64,000 nucleotides of DNA, from assembly GCA_030386875.1 (NCBI GenBank), contig CM059567.1:53180020-53244019 (forward strand). Direction: 5' to 3'. Positions 8,906 through 19,365 of the stretch are shown one piece after another. The position numbers and the translations under genes were made by a program. The notes beneath the pieces are model-generated. The model was given only the letters and a program-made list of their open reading frames with translations. It had not been told where the DNA came from and made no database searches. The stretch's first letter is position 1. Each line of letters opens with the position of its first letter. This DNA is from Morinoia aosen (taxonomy: Eukaryota; Arthropoda; Malacostraca; Amphipoda; Talitridae).

Positions 8906-11900
8906 GAGTGACCCGCCGCCCACCGCAGGCCTTGAGTTGAATGCACCACCTGAGCGTGAAGCTGCAGTTCCAGCGAATGCTGCACTTATTGCTCAACCGA
9001 GGTGCTCGTCCATTCCACCTTTATGGTAATTCAATACAATGACTTTCAACTTCACTGACCACAAACTTCCCGACGAAGTGCATCTAAGAACCTCTGCGCT
9101 ATTCTCACACCAGCAACCGCTTCTGACTATGGCTATGGTTTCATCCAAGAAAGTGACCTACTCAATATAGTGAAAATATTTACTTTGCTGCACTGAGTAA
9201 GCTTGGCTAGAGACTTGCTTCAGGCGTCCATCGCCTGGCGCGCCTCAGGTTAGCAAAGCAGTCAACCGACTTTACATCGCTAACCAGTTTGTGAAACTCA
9301 TATTGTGATTCTTTGAAACCTTCTCGCGTTGTGTCAAAGTTGAACGACCTTTGTTGACTCGAAATTCGCTCGATAATAGGTATGAAGAGACTGTCTTCCC
9401 ATCTCTAATATAGGATCTGCAAAGTATAAACCTTTTTGGATTGGCAGCAAAAGTTGCAGCAAAAAAATACCTAAAAGTCGTTTTTTTTAATTATATTCTA
9501 CAATAAATTGATTGTTAATTTTGTGTTTCTTTCCTTCCTTTGTCATATTGCATTTAAAGAATCGATTATTGACAGTTTATTTACTTAGTGATTTAGGTTC
9601 GGCAAAATACTGAATAATCCAGCTGTGAAAACGTTGTATTAGTAGTCTTTTTTTCTGTCTGAAACAAATCATACGCAACATATTCATCAAACAGAGTAAT
9701 CGACGCCGATTTCAATTCCCTTGCGGCGTGTGCGTATGAATATTTTCGTACGACAATAAAAGGTACGATTTTTTTTCGCATGTAAATATATATGATACTA
9801 CTAGAAAAATTACCACGGTTAACATTTTAGCGCAATTGAAAGCATAATTTTTCATTTTTGCGATCAAATTGCTTACTAGCCCGAGCTCAGACCGCTTATT
9901 TTGTGCGTCCTCTTAGCCCTCCTTTAACCATTTTACTCAAACGAGTGCTATTATCACGGTAGCACTATTAAATGGTCTAAAAAATACGTCTCTATGTTAA
10001 CCATTCCATGCTAGGTTCCTATTTCGGATTTGTTCAGAATGTCGTACTTCAGTGACAAGGACGTTCGAACGATTTGTTCAGAATTGATGTCTTAAATATT
10101 CGAGGAATTCGTGTTGCAGCGGTACACGCATTTTATTTGCATAAATTCCAATAAACTTATCGCAATCTATTGAAATTTGCTGCCGTAAAACAAGGGCAAT
10201 AGCTTCAGGTGTCTGTCGCTAGCACCAAAAAGCACCGCCGTATTGGCATTCCTATAATTTGCGCTCTCCTGCAGTCGACAGCTGCGCTGAGAATTCCAGC
10301 AAACTGCCCCTACAATTTGCGAGAAAATCAGAACAAATGACCAGCGACTGAGCACTGGTAGCCAAATCGATGTAGAGTTCTACGCTTTTGTTCTGGATCT
10401 GCGCGTTCGACAATGACCTGGTCTCTTTTGAGGTCCGCTTTTCTGACGACGGAAGGCAATAGTTGTCGAGATAGCGATAGATGATGCTCAGGGAGGGTCG
10501 AGAGCTTCCATATAATTACTCAGATATTTGATTGCGCACGAGCTTCGCTTTCGACTATTTTAAAACGCTACGCTTTCTCCAGGTGATAATTTCTATTCAA
10601 TTTCGCGCATCTGCTGTATCGACCACCTGAATTTTTATCCTAACTTTCTAATTTAAAGTTTTTGTTTTGCTCGCATAGCTCAGCGTTATCAATGCTTTGA
10701 AACTTTGCTATAGTTCACAGTAACTTCTATTACGAAATGATTGATAATGTAGTTTTATTAATCCTTGTATTTTTCCCTCACTCAGAGTCGACGCATCGTG
10801 AAAGCCGCTCCGTCCATGAGGCGCCCTCCTCTTACGTTTCTGGCCGCCTTTCAGGTGACCATATACTCGACCGTCTCTTTTCTTCTCCTCAGTTTTTGGC
10901 CTTTGTGGCACTTTAAGGAGGTCGAAAGAGTTACGCTCGCTGTATACTTAGCTGTAGCCGAATGAACAAGCTCAAGTTCCGGAATGTTTCTTTCAATGGA
11001 TCGCCCTGCTATATTTTAGATGACATTTACTGCTAGTGTAGACGTCTGGTAAACTCTGTAAAGGCCTCTGATTAAGTACTCCAGCGTACTCGGTCTTCCA
11101 TATTCTCGCTCACTTTGTACTATAGGCCTCAACATGTAGAGGAGGAGGGACTTTGTTTCTCAATATTGCGATGAGAATTTTATGGAAATGAAGAGAATAG
11201 CTTCGTGGTATTTTTCGAAGGAAAATCGATTTCATAGAAACACGCGACTCCAACGCTGTCAAAATGTGCTCTGGAGAGGTTTTTATACAACTTATTGTTT
11301 TAATTTGGCACTTTTCGTTGAGGAGTGAATAATAAAAATTTCATAATCATGATGGCTGTAATAAAAATAGTAAGTATTCAGTGACAGTGTTTTCAAAAGT
11401 CATTTTCCTAAATTATGACATTAAATCATCATAAATATACTCCGCCATGCATTATAATCTGCAACAGCTAGTGTTTAGTATGAAAATATCGTTTGACAGT
11501 TTTACCTCGAGTACTGGAGTCACAGAATCGTCCCTACAGATTTCCAACCGTTAAGCATTCTTTAACTCTGTGTGGACATTTCATGTATAAGGACCGCTCG
11601 CGTCACATGTAGCAGAGTCAACAGCTATCACGTAAAAAAACATAATAATAGAATCTACGGGATCGAACATTTCTTGGACTCCATTGAGGTGCCACAGCTG
11701 TGTCACCCTTTCGATAATCCAGGAAGATGCCGAGCTTTATGTAAGTTTAAGCCCCTCTAATGGAATGTTGAATACAACAGATCCTAAGCCTTGCCAGTTC
11801 ATGCCACCGCAAGCTCCAGCCGGGGACCTCGCATTCCATCGGGAATCCCTCGGCGTTTATTGGCTCTCGAATTTAATCTGTCAATTTGAACTGAGCTTTA

Positions 11901-13900
11901 AAAAAATCATCGAGGAAGTTATTTGACAGGTAACGCTTTTCATAATGCTTGCCTAATGTGGTGTTGATGAAGATGAAGAAGATCCTTTTGAGCGTTGTTT
12001 CACTGTTCTTGAAGTAGAGATCAAAAATATTTTCTTGATGGTGAAGGAAACTTCTTTTTGACCAGTTCTCCAGTGCAAGCAGTGCGAAGACTTTCTAAGC
12101 ACTGAAAATGTGCATTTTCAGCGTTTTTTGGAAGTATGGTACCAAAGGCTGGCGCTGACTGTGTGACATTATTGTGAACACGCACAGCAGCCGCGAATTA
12201 CCATGAGACACGCAGCTAATAACGGCTCTGTAGTGCTTAGCATTATTTGAAAGGTTCAAGGTTGTTGTTAGTCGCTGAGCTCGCTTTTATTTCGCTCTTA
12301 ATGTATGAGAGCGGCACTGAGACCTTTAGAATGTAACACAGCGCTCGATGCCGCCGAGCAAGCGAAATGCGAAAGCTTGGTCCGCGGAGTTGAGTGTAGT
12401 GGGCGGGGTGGTAGGGAGTTATGCAAATGGTGTTGCCGGCTCAGTAGCGTAGTGTGCTCAATACCCGGACTGTTGTCGGCTTGCAGACTTGCATTTGATG
12501 TGCCATCTCACCGCAGGCCTCAGCCTACCTCTGCTGCCCGTGGGATACTTGAATTATTTCAAGCGCTGCGCTGGGCTCTTGATGCTCGTTCTGCTCTGAC
12601 ATTCAGCTGACTTAACTGTTCACTCAACATGTCCAGGGGGCAATGAAAGCGCCAGCGGCTAAGGATTATATTCGTTTCCTGATGCAAATGATAGTTTATG
12701 CGTTTGTGAATGGACGTAATGAGCCATTTGATAGTTATCTCGTAATTTAAATTTAATGTCATGTGAAATTGTAGCCATGTATTTTACTTCTTTGTGGTCC
12801 AGTAGCACGATTAGCAAGCTTTGATTTGATCGGTCGTTGACTTCATTCGACAAATGTCAGTTGCGTTCAGTTGTGCTCTGTTCCCCGAACTGGCCTTGCC
12901 GCTTTTCGTTTCGTTCGATGATATCCTCCATATTTTTGTATGACCTTTGTGGTGAGGTAGAAGGAATATTTTGATGCGTACTATCAGATTCCCCATTTTC
13001 GAGCTTGGCAATAGGCACGGAGCACGAGCGTATAAGACCGAATGACAAGAACGCTATCCGAAAACAGAGCTTTGTTGGTTCAGCACTTCTCTTTAAGGAG
13101 GAGGCCATTGAAGCCATTACGTTCATTGGCCGCCTCTCACAAGAGTTCCCACACCAAACCAAGAGAACAAACATGCTTCCGGCGAGCGGCTCAAGGGCCG
13201 CGAAAACCAGCAGCGTTCGCTTCTTTAATGCCGTGGACCGCTCAAAAATTTCAACATGACTCGCGTTCTGGATTAGCAAGAAGCCTCAGCGCAAACGTGG
13301 TCGTTGCAGAATTGTCAACTGCAATTGGGTTGGGTTTTTTCTGCCGCCCTTTCGTTAAGAAACATCAATTGTGTAGGAGATGGTATTACCATTGGAGTTT
13401 TTTCCATTATTTGGAAGTTTCCATTTAATGAAACTTTTCCCTTTAGGGAATAATACTTGGAGTTTTTGTGAAAACACTTGAAAATTTATTGTAGCTCATT
13501 TATTGTATATAATGTTGACAAAAGATCTTGGGTCTATAAAACGCAGTCATCATGTCTGTGCTTGGGCGTGGAACGAACAAATTTTCCCGCGTAGAGAAAC
13601 AGTACTTCCTATACCTGGATTTCAGTCGCGTGAGTTTTATTTGACGCTGTTGGCCTCAATTTCTGAATTGAAATGTCCTCATAAAAGTAATCTTTCAATT
13701 TTGGTGGCTACTCAATTACTTCGCATCGGGGCTTGCATTTTTCGTACTGCATATTGAGTTGAAAGCTTCGTTTGACATTATTATTGCCTTCTTTACAGTA
13801 TATTCTATTAAAAGTGAAATTTTAGCATGACTTTCTCTGTAAGATGCTGACAGTTATCACTGTTATCTTCGAAAGGTATGTTTCGAAGTAAATATAATTC
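8906..13900. other. 5 kb of mostly unique sequence without an assigned gene
   Basis: No credible coding region. GC-richer patches occur near 10780-10900, 12180-12550 and 12990-13260. Overlapping frames of 84-140 codons on both strands of the last patch reflect composition more than coding. No tRNA or rRNA seen by eye. Confidence 0.3.
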
Positions 13901-13907
13901 CTTTTTG

Positions 13908-14170
13908 CCCTCAGGTGGCCCATCTTAGGAAGTAGGTTTAGGTTAGCCAGGCTGGACGATCCTACACTTTGGGAACCGGTGCATTCAAGGGAAGGTACTG
14001 TTAGGTTACCTTAGCTTGAGAAATGCTTTAGGAACTTATATCTTTCTAGCCCGATTTCCTTCTCCGTTTTCATGCCTGCTTCGCTAACTCTTTTTTTCTC
14101 TTTTCTTTCTCCCTAACTTGCTGCTTGTGGACGTAAGGTGTCCCCGGGTGGGAATAAACTTTGCACACGG
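13908..14170 (+). repeat. Old interspersed repeat, sister family to the SINE-like element
   Basis: The blocks GGTACTGTTAGGTTACCTTA and TTTCTTTCTCCCTAACTTGC recur in the same order near 25380-25565 and 29806-30100. Their layout resembles the main SINE-like family, but the 5' half differs. Strongly diverged, and its ends are not definable by eye. Confidence 0.45.
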
Positions 14171-14383
14171 ATTAATTTTCGACAGTCCACATTAAATGCT
14201 CCTTTCTCTTCGTTATGTTGGAATCGCCTTTGTTTTGGCTGGAAAGTTTTAGGGAAAATAGAAACAATGATAGAATGGTATTAGATGTATTTATATTTCT
14301 TTCATAAGTTTCCGCACACCTAAATAGTTCAATCAATGCAGACGGGGAGCGAAATTGTATCAGCCCACACTTCCAAGAGAAAG

Positions 14384-14694
14384 ATGTGAAGTCTCGTACT
14401 GAAAGTTAAGGAAGCTCTCCTCTTTTTGAAATGAAATATTTTTTTGCTATTTGACATATTTTTCGATTCATTTGTATCCTATTTTAAGGCACTAATCACT
14501 TTCTTCTTTAATTTGATCATGTTACATAAATTTTATTCCCAACTCACTGTGTGCGCAGGGTTCTTGTGTGGTGACACACCTCATGTATGACTACCTCGTT
14601 CCCTTAATTCTATACTAAATGATTCGCTTTTTTCCCTCTTTAGAAGAATTTTGTTGGCTTAGGGATGCTTAAACTAACTTTTAATCTAATCTGC
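14384..14694 (+). mobile_element. Old long-form SINE-like copy
   Basis: Retains the middle and 3' blocks: GAAAGTTAAGGAAGCTCTCC, GCGCAGGGTTCTTGTGTGG, ACACACC and GGATGCTTAAACTAACTTTT with an AATCTAATC tail. The 5' hairpin region is absent or unrecognisable and there is no clear target-site duplication. Confidence 0.75.
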
Positions 14695-15520
14695 ATCAGC
14701 CCTCCTTTTGGACGCTGTATATTCAACGAAAAAATTAGATAAAATATGGCAGTCACAAGGAAATCTCGCTTTTAGGATAAAAAAAAAGAAAACCAAACTA
14801 GCTAAATAATCGCTTGCATGAGAGCAGTCTTGTACAGGAAGCACTGCGTTCCATTTAGTTGCGAGGTGTGCGCAACTGCAGGGAATCTTCTTTTGCACTA
14901 TCAATAACCTGTCTAAAGCCATCTTACTCGTTAATTGCAGAACGCTGTTTTCATGAAGACCTCGTTTTAGAATCAAAATATTAAATATTTTTCAATTCAA
15001 CCTCAAACTCGTGTGATCTTGACATTTTAGTCTCTGTACATTTTCATAAACTGTCCGTCAATGATCGAACGAAACTCGGTGTTGGAGCTTTCAGTTGTTC
15101 AGTTTAGTTTTTTTTTTGTTATTTTTGTTGGAAATGCTTTATTTCCATTTATTCTGATACAGTGGTTTATTTTAAAATTCTAATTCCCTTGATATATTCA
15201 GATTACTGATGATAGTTTTTATTATTATCCAAAATATTTGCTTTAACCTCGTCATTTTCTGGTACGTTGGTTCTCCTTTTTATGCTACGACGAAATTAGC
15301 ACACGAAAATTTTGTCTGGCCAAGCGTTTCCGACGAAAATCATAAAACTTAACTTTTTTTCTGGTGTAGATTTTTATCTTCTGGTATGCTCGTATCCGCA
15401 TCATCTGTGCGTTCACCTAGTTGATTATCTTGAATCGTTTCCCCAGTATCGACTCAATCCATTTCCATTTGTATTTCTACTGATCCTCTCAACTATTCCC
15501 TAATCATCATTGGGTCTAGT

Positions 15521-15600
15521 ACCATTGTACTAGACTTGAGAAGCATTTTACCTCTGTATCACCTGTGGTAAATAAATTGTTTAAATTGTTTACAAATCTG
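15521..15600 (+). mobile_element. 3' end of a LINE, fragment
   Basis: Contains ACCATTGTACTAGACTTGAG, CTCTGTATCACCTGTGG and TAAATAAATTG, followed by a short TTTAAATTG repeat. It is the same terminal block as on the minus strand at 2995-3130 and the plus strand at 49196-49320. Confidence 0.68.
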
Positions 15601-17351
15601 TCATGCCAATAACACTCCGTTTTCTAGTAAGCGATCAAGTAAGAGTACCGACCATTTCACTCGTTTAACATTCAATTAAAACTCTCGACAACATCAGTTG
15701 CTCCGCTCCTTGAAAGAGCGAAGTGCAAATCATTTATGGTCTCTTGCGGGAAGAATTGGAAGCACTATCCAATTAAGGTTTAGTTCCTCACAACAGACCG
15801 CTACAGAAGATGTTATAGAAAGTTCTCATGGAAAATCCTAGGCCCCCAAAATGTGAGGACATAACGAGCATCGTCTTCATTCTTTCTTGCTCAAACTGAC
15901 GTGGGATAGCAGTACACACCATGAATACCTAGAGTATTTCCTAAATAAATTTTTGTCCATCTTATTTTAAGCAAAAGAGTGACTTTCAAACCGTCACTGA
16001 TCGAAAACATCTACTGCCAACGAACTGATGGATCTAAATGAACATCACTTAGCTTGATTACGTAGCATGTTGCTCCTGGCAACGTGCGCTCGACTCCTTT
16101 CAGCGTCCATGTTTTCTAGTAAATCAGGCTTTTGAATGCAAGCGCACACCTCCTCAAGTTAGCCTCTAACTTTACTAACTTACGAGGCTTCTGAACCTAG
16201 GGAATGCATGCGTCTGACATTCAGAAGCTTCACCCAATACCGACCATAAGACCCTGCAGTCCTAATATTTATTCTTCATGTTCAGAACAGGTTTCGAACT
16301 GAAACACTGAGAAACACCCAACGTAATGACCTAAATAATTACACAGAAACTTCATAAACCAAACGAATGAATACATACTGATACGATGAGACACTAGTTA
16401 ATGAATTTGCCCAATTAACATTTGAACCACTTTGGAATTCATAGCTCGAATTTCACTGTATTAGTTCACATAAAATATTCCTGCGTAATTCTAACAATTA
16501 TGAGTCAATCATTAACCCGTAAAAGGTGAAACTACTTCGAGCGAAAACAGCAAAGTTTTATTTCAATTCATTACAATGCATTGCACTTGCAAGATACCTA
16601 TTGAAGTATTTAAAATAAATAAGCTTGCGCTTCCAGTATAACATTACATGCTCACCAGCTGCATATGTGTGTGCTCAGCTTATTAACATCAAGGGCCTGG
16701 AATATTGCTGAACGCTAATGTCGCCAACGCATTTGTTCGGAAACGACAGCTAATGGACTATATTGAAGGGCTTGATGTAGAGTTGAAAGGGCATCGAAGT
16801 GTTCAATAATATGAAAAGTAATCTCAGAATACAGAGAACGAGCTTTTTACATTTACAACAGCCTTCGTGGTTGAAAGATTTTCACGCTGGTGATTTCAGG
16901 TTCGTTTTAAATCTGTTGAAACAATTCAGATTAACAGCGTGGGAGATTGAGCTTTGACTGCACTGAGAACTGCTCGCATAAATGTGTTCAATTATGAATA
17001 TACTCTCAGTAATTTCAAACATTTAGACGCATACGTGAGTATGCTCGTATGCAAAATCAAGTATTTAGTCATTTGAATTGTCATTTGAGTGAATTATATC
17101 AATATGTAAAACTTTCTTCAACTTGAAGACCATATTCTGTTCTGTAAGCAACTTATGCTTGGAGCCGAATATAGTCTAACGGTTGAATAAATTACTAGAA
17201 ATTTTTTATGTACGTCGTTTGATTACTGATAAGAATAAGTGTTTTTTATATATTTAGTAGGAAGATACAATTCATCTATTTTTTTAAAATATGGTTTGAA
17301 TGGCGAGGAGTGCATTGATATTCTTAACAACGCAGGTAAGATCCCGAACAT
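15601..17351. other. Unique AT-rich sequence up to the DIRS element
   Basis: Nothing recognised. The last 20 bp contain GCAGGTAAG (17332-17340), close to a perfect 5' splice-site consensus and similar to the element's own right end. Confidence 0.3.
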
Positions 17352-17455
17352 GATTATCCTTACGGGTATCCCTCTTTCTTCGTGTTAGCCTGTGATTGGT
17401 CTAAGGAGATGACGTCATCCATTGTAGTGTGTGCCGCGTCTATTAGCGTCAGTTT
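17352..17455 (+). repeat. DIRS left inverted terminal repeat
   Basis: About 104 bp from GATTATCCTTACGGGTATCC to ATTAGCGTCAGTTT. Its reverse complement matches 22410-22512 almost exactly; the one clear difference is near the outer end (CCCGTAAGGATAATC here, CCCATCGGATAATC at the right). It includes the palindrome TGACGTCA at 17410-17417, a CRE/ATF-type site that could serve promoter function (inference). Confidence 0.95.
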
Positions 17456-17582
17456 ACGATGTGATCCAGTAGTGTGTGTACCTAAGTGTGCGCTCGCGAA
17501 GTCGGGCGTTTGGTTGTCTAGGTGCTTCTACGAAGTTAAGAATGTTTGCTATTTAATTAATTATAAGTGATTAGCTAACTGT

Positions 17583-18043
17583 TTATATTAATGGCGATGC
17601 AGAACTTCGGCACCCTGTTTATGTGAATGCAATACAGAGCTTCGGCACCCTGTTTGTATGTATGGCAATACAGAGCTTCGGCACCCTGTTTATATGAATG
17701 CAATACAGAGCTTCGGCACCCTGTTTATATGAATGCAATACAGAGCTTCGGCACCCTGTTTATATGAATGCAATACAGAGCTTCGGCACCCTGTTTATAT
17801 GAATGCAATACAGAGCTTCGGCACCCTGTTTATATGAATGCAATACAGAGCTTCGGCACCCTGTTTATATGAATGCAAACAGAGCTTCGGCACCCTGTTT
17901 ATATGAATGCAAACAGAGCTTCGGCACCCTGTTTATATGAATGCAATACAGAGCTTTGGCACCCTGTTTATATGAATGCAATACAGAGCTTTGGCACCCT
18001 GTTTATATGAATGGCGATACAGACCTTCGACTCCTGGTTTGAT
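17583..18043 (+). repeat. 35-bp tandem array in the DIRS leader, about 13 units
   Basis: Repeats of GAGCTTCGGCACCCTGTTTA followed by TATGAATGCAATACA, with small indels in the outer units (GGCGATGCAGAACTTC at the left edge, GGCGATACAGACCTTCGACTCC at the right edge). The array lies between the left inverted repeat and the gag start. It contains ATGs, but only short frames follow them. It is unrelated in sequence to the 35-bp minisatellite at 1353. Confidence 0.95.
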
Positions 18044-18116
18044 GACTAGCTAACTATACTAATAGTAAGAACTCCTTGCCGTTTGATTTATCTTTCAGAC
18101 CTTGATTAAGACTATT

Positions 18117-18374
18117 ATGTCAGATGTTTTTTCGGCTCTTATGGAGGATCTGGACTCGCATAATGCTTCTACGGCATCTTGCCTTACCAAAGAACCTAAA
18201 GTTGATCCTCCTCGTACTAGTACGTCAGATAAAAGTGCAGCTGAGAGAACTAAGACCAATGCCTTGAATTCCTGCTCTGCTAAGGAAAGTTCGAAGTCGA
18301 GTTACAAGACCCTGGTAAACCTACCAGAAAGGACTCCTCCAAGAAGGACAACTCGGATTCCTTTGAACGTTTAG
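18117..18374 (+). CDS. DIRS gag-like ORF, N-terminal part before a frameshift
   Basis: Starts at the first ATG (18117) and ends at a stop at 18374. It encodes an acidic, then Ser/Thr/Lys-rich, low-complexity region with no recognised domain. A good 3' splice site, TTTATCTTTCAG, ends at 18099 just upstream, so the leader might be spliced (inference). After about 18300 the frame yields an unconvincing Arg/Pro tail, while the frame of the next ORF becomes gag-like from 18284. A single-base indel, or less likely a -1 recoding site, in 18284-18371 would connect the two. I regard this as a broken first half of gag. Confidence 0.7.
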   Translation: MSDVFSALMEDLDSHNASTASCLTKEPKVDPPRTSTSDKSAAERTKTNALNSCSAKESSKSSYKTLVNLPERTPPRRTTRIPLNV

Positions 18375-18382
18375 CTGAAATC

Positions 18383-19249
18383 ATGGCTAATGGTTTTCGG
18401 GATTTGAAAGATTTGATGGCTGCGACCACCTCAAAAATGGCCACTGTAGCAGCCCCTGATGGTTGCGATGATTGTTCCTCTACCTACAGTGGGAATGATG
18501 AAGACCCAGATTTATTTGAGAATTTAGACGAGGATATTCGGACTGATGATGCAGTGGGTCCTGAGTTAATTCCTAGCCTAGCTGGGTTGGCTAACAAGCT
18601 TTTGCATTTCAAAATTAGCGATAGTTTGCTGAAAGAGAAGCTGAGTTCACACGCGAGACCAAAAAATGTGAATTACTTGAAAACGCCTCAAGTCAATAAA
18701 CCTTTTTGGGAAAATTTGTCGCCTTCTACCCGTGCTAAAGAATTTGCCTTTCAAGGTCTTGAAAAGAATGTGCTAAATAGTGCTGTACCTATCCTCAAGG
18801 TAATGGAAGCCATCAACGAATCAAAGGAGGATTTGTCATGCTTAGATGCAAAATCTATCATTGACGCTCTCAAAGATTCCCTAATTTTTTTAGGTTCTGC
18901 TAATGTCGGAATGATAAAAGCGCGTCGAGAAAATATACGCAGTGATCTCCCGAGACATATGCATGGTTTATGTAGAGACTCGGTGGACTTCTCCAGTGAA
19001 TTTCTCTTTGGTGATGATCTTAACAGCACTATTAAAGAAGTGTCAGAATTCAACAAACTTTCCACCACTATCAAGCGGAAAGGTGTACCATCAAGAGGTT
19101 CGGCCTTCAGAAGAGGCTTTAATAATCGTAGAGGTGGTTTTTTCCGGAAAAATGGCACTACTAGAGGTACCTACAATAAACGGTTCTCTCCGTATCCCAC
19201 CAATAAACCAGAAAGGCCGTTAAACCACCAGAGCCCCTTCAGAAAATAG
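18383..19249 (+). CDS. DIRS gag-like ORF, main part
   Basis: 288 residues from ATG 18383; the same frame is already open from 18284. Seen: an acidic segment (residues about 30-60), a central segment of mixed helical character, and a strongly basic Arg/Gly/Phe-rich C-terminus (RRGFNNRRGGFFRK) that could bind RNA. There is no CCHC zinc knuckle. In DIRS-like elements the first ORF occupies this position and is called gag by position and basic tail rather than by a strong domain. The RT frame begins to be open at 19207, overlapping the end of this ORF by about 40 nt in the -1 frame. Confidence 0.8.
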   Translation: MANGFRDLKDLMAATTSKMATVAAPDGCDDCSSTYSGNDEDPDLFENLDEDIRTDDAVGPELIPSLAGLANKLLHFKISDSLLKEKLSSHARPKNVNYLKTPQVNKPFWENLSPSTRAKEFAFQGLEKNVLNSAVPILKVMEAINESKEDLSCLDAKSIIDALKDSLIFLGSANVGMIKARRENIRSDLPRHMHGLCRDSVDFSSEFLFGDDLNSTIKEVSEFNKLSTTIKRKGVPSRGSAFRRGFNNRRGGFFRKNGTTRGTYNKRFSPYPTNKPERPLNHQSPFRK

Positions 19250-19365
19250 AGGGGCTTACTTGTGCTGTTGATACTGAGGCAAACGTTACTCAGGTTGGTG
19301 GCAGATTAAAATTTTTTCTCACCTTTTGGAAAACGTTAACGTCTGATGAAACTATTTTACAAGTC

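Noticed and set aside
8600-10100. tRNA genes near GTTCGA-type strings
   Set aside because: Strings such as GTGTTCGAGGC and ACGTTCGAACG lack an A box at the right distance and a foldable acceptor stem.
12857-13428. Overlapping 84-140-codon frames on both strands
   Set aside because: They overlap in a GC-richer patch and none shows family features; composition explains the lack of stops.
17583-18043. CRISPR-like array of 35-bp repeats
   Set aside because: Units are contiguous with no spacers, and the context is a eukaryotic retrotransposon. The same applies to the array at 1353.
18361-19249. Zinc-knuckle gag of an LTR retrotransposon
   Set aside because: No CCHC motif, no direct LTRs, and the downstream recombinase is of the tyrosine type.
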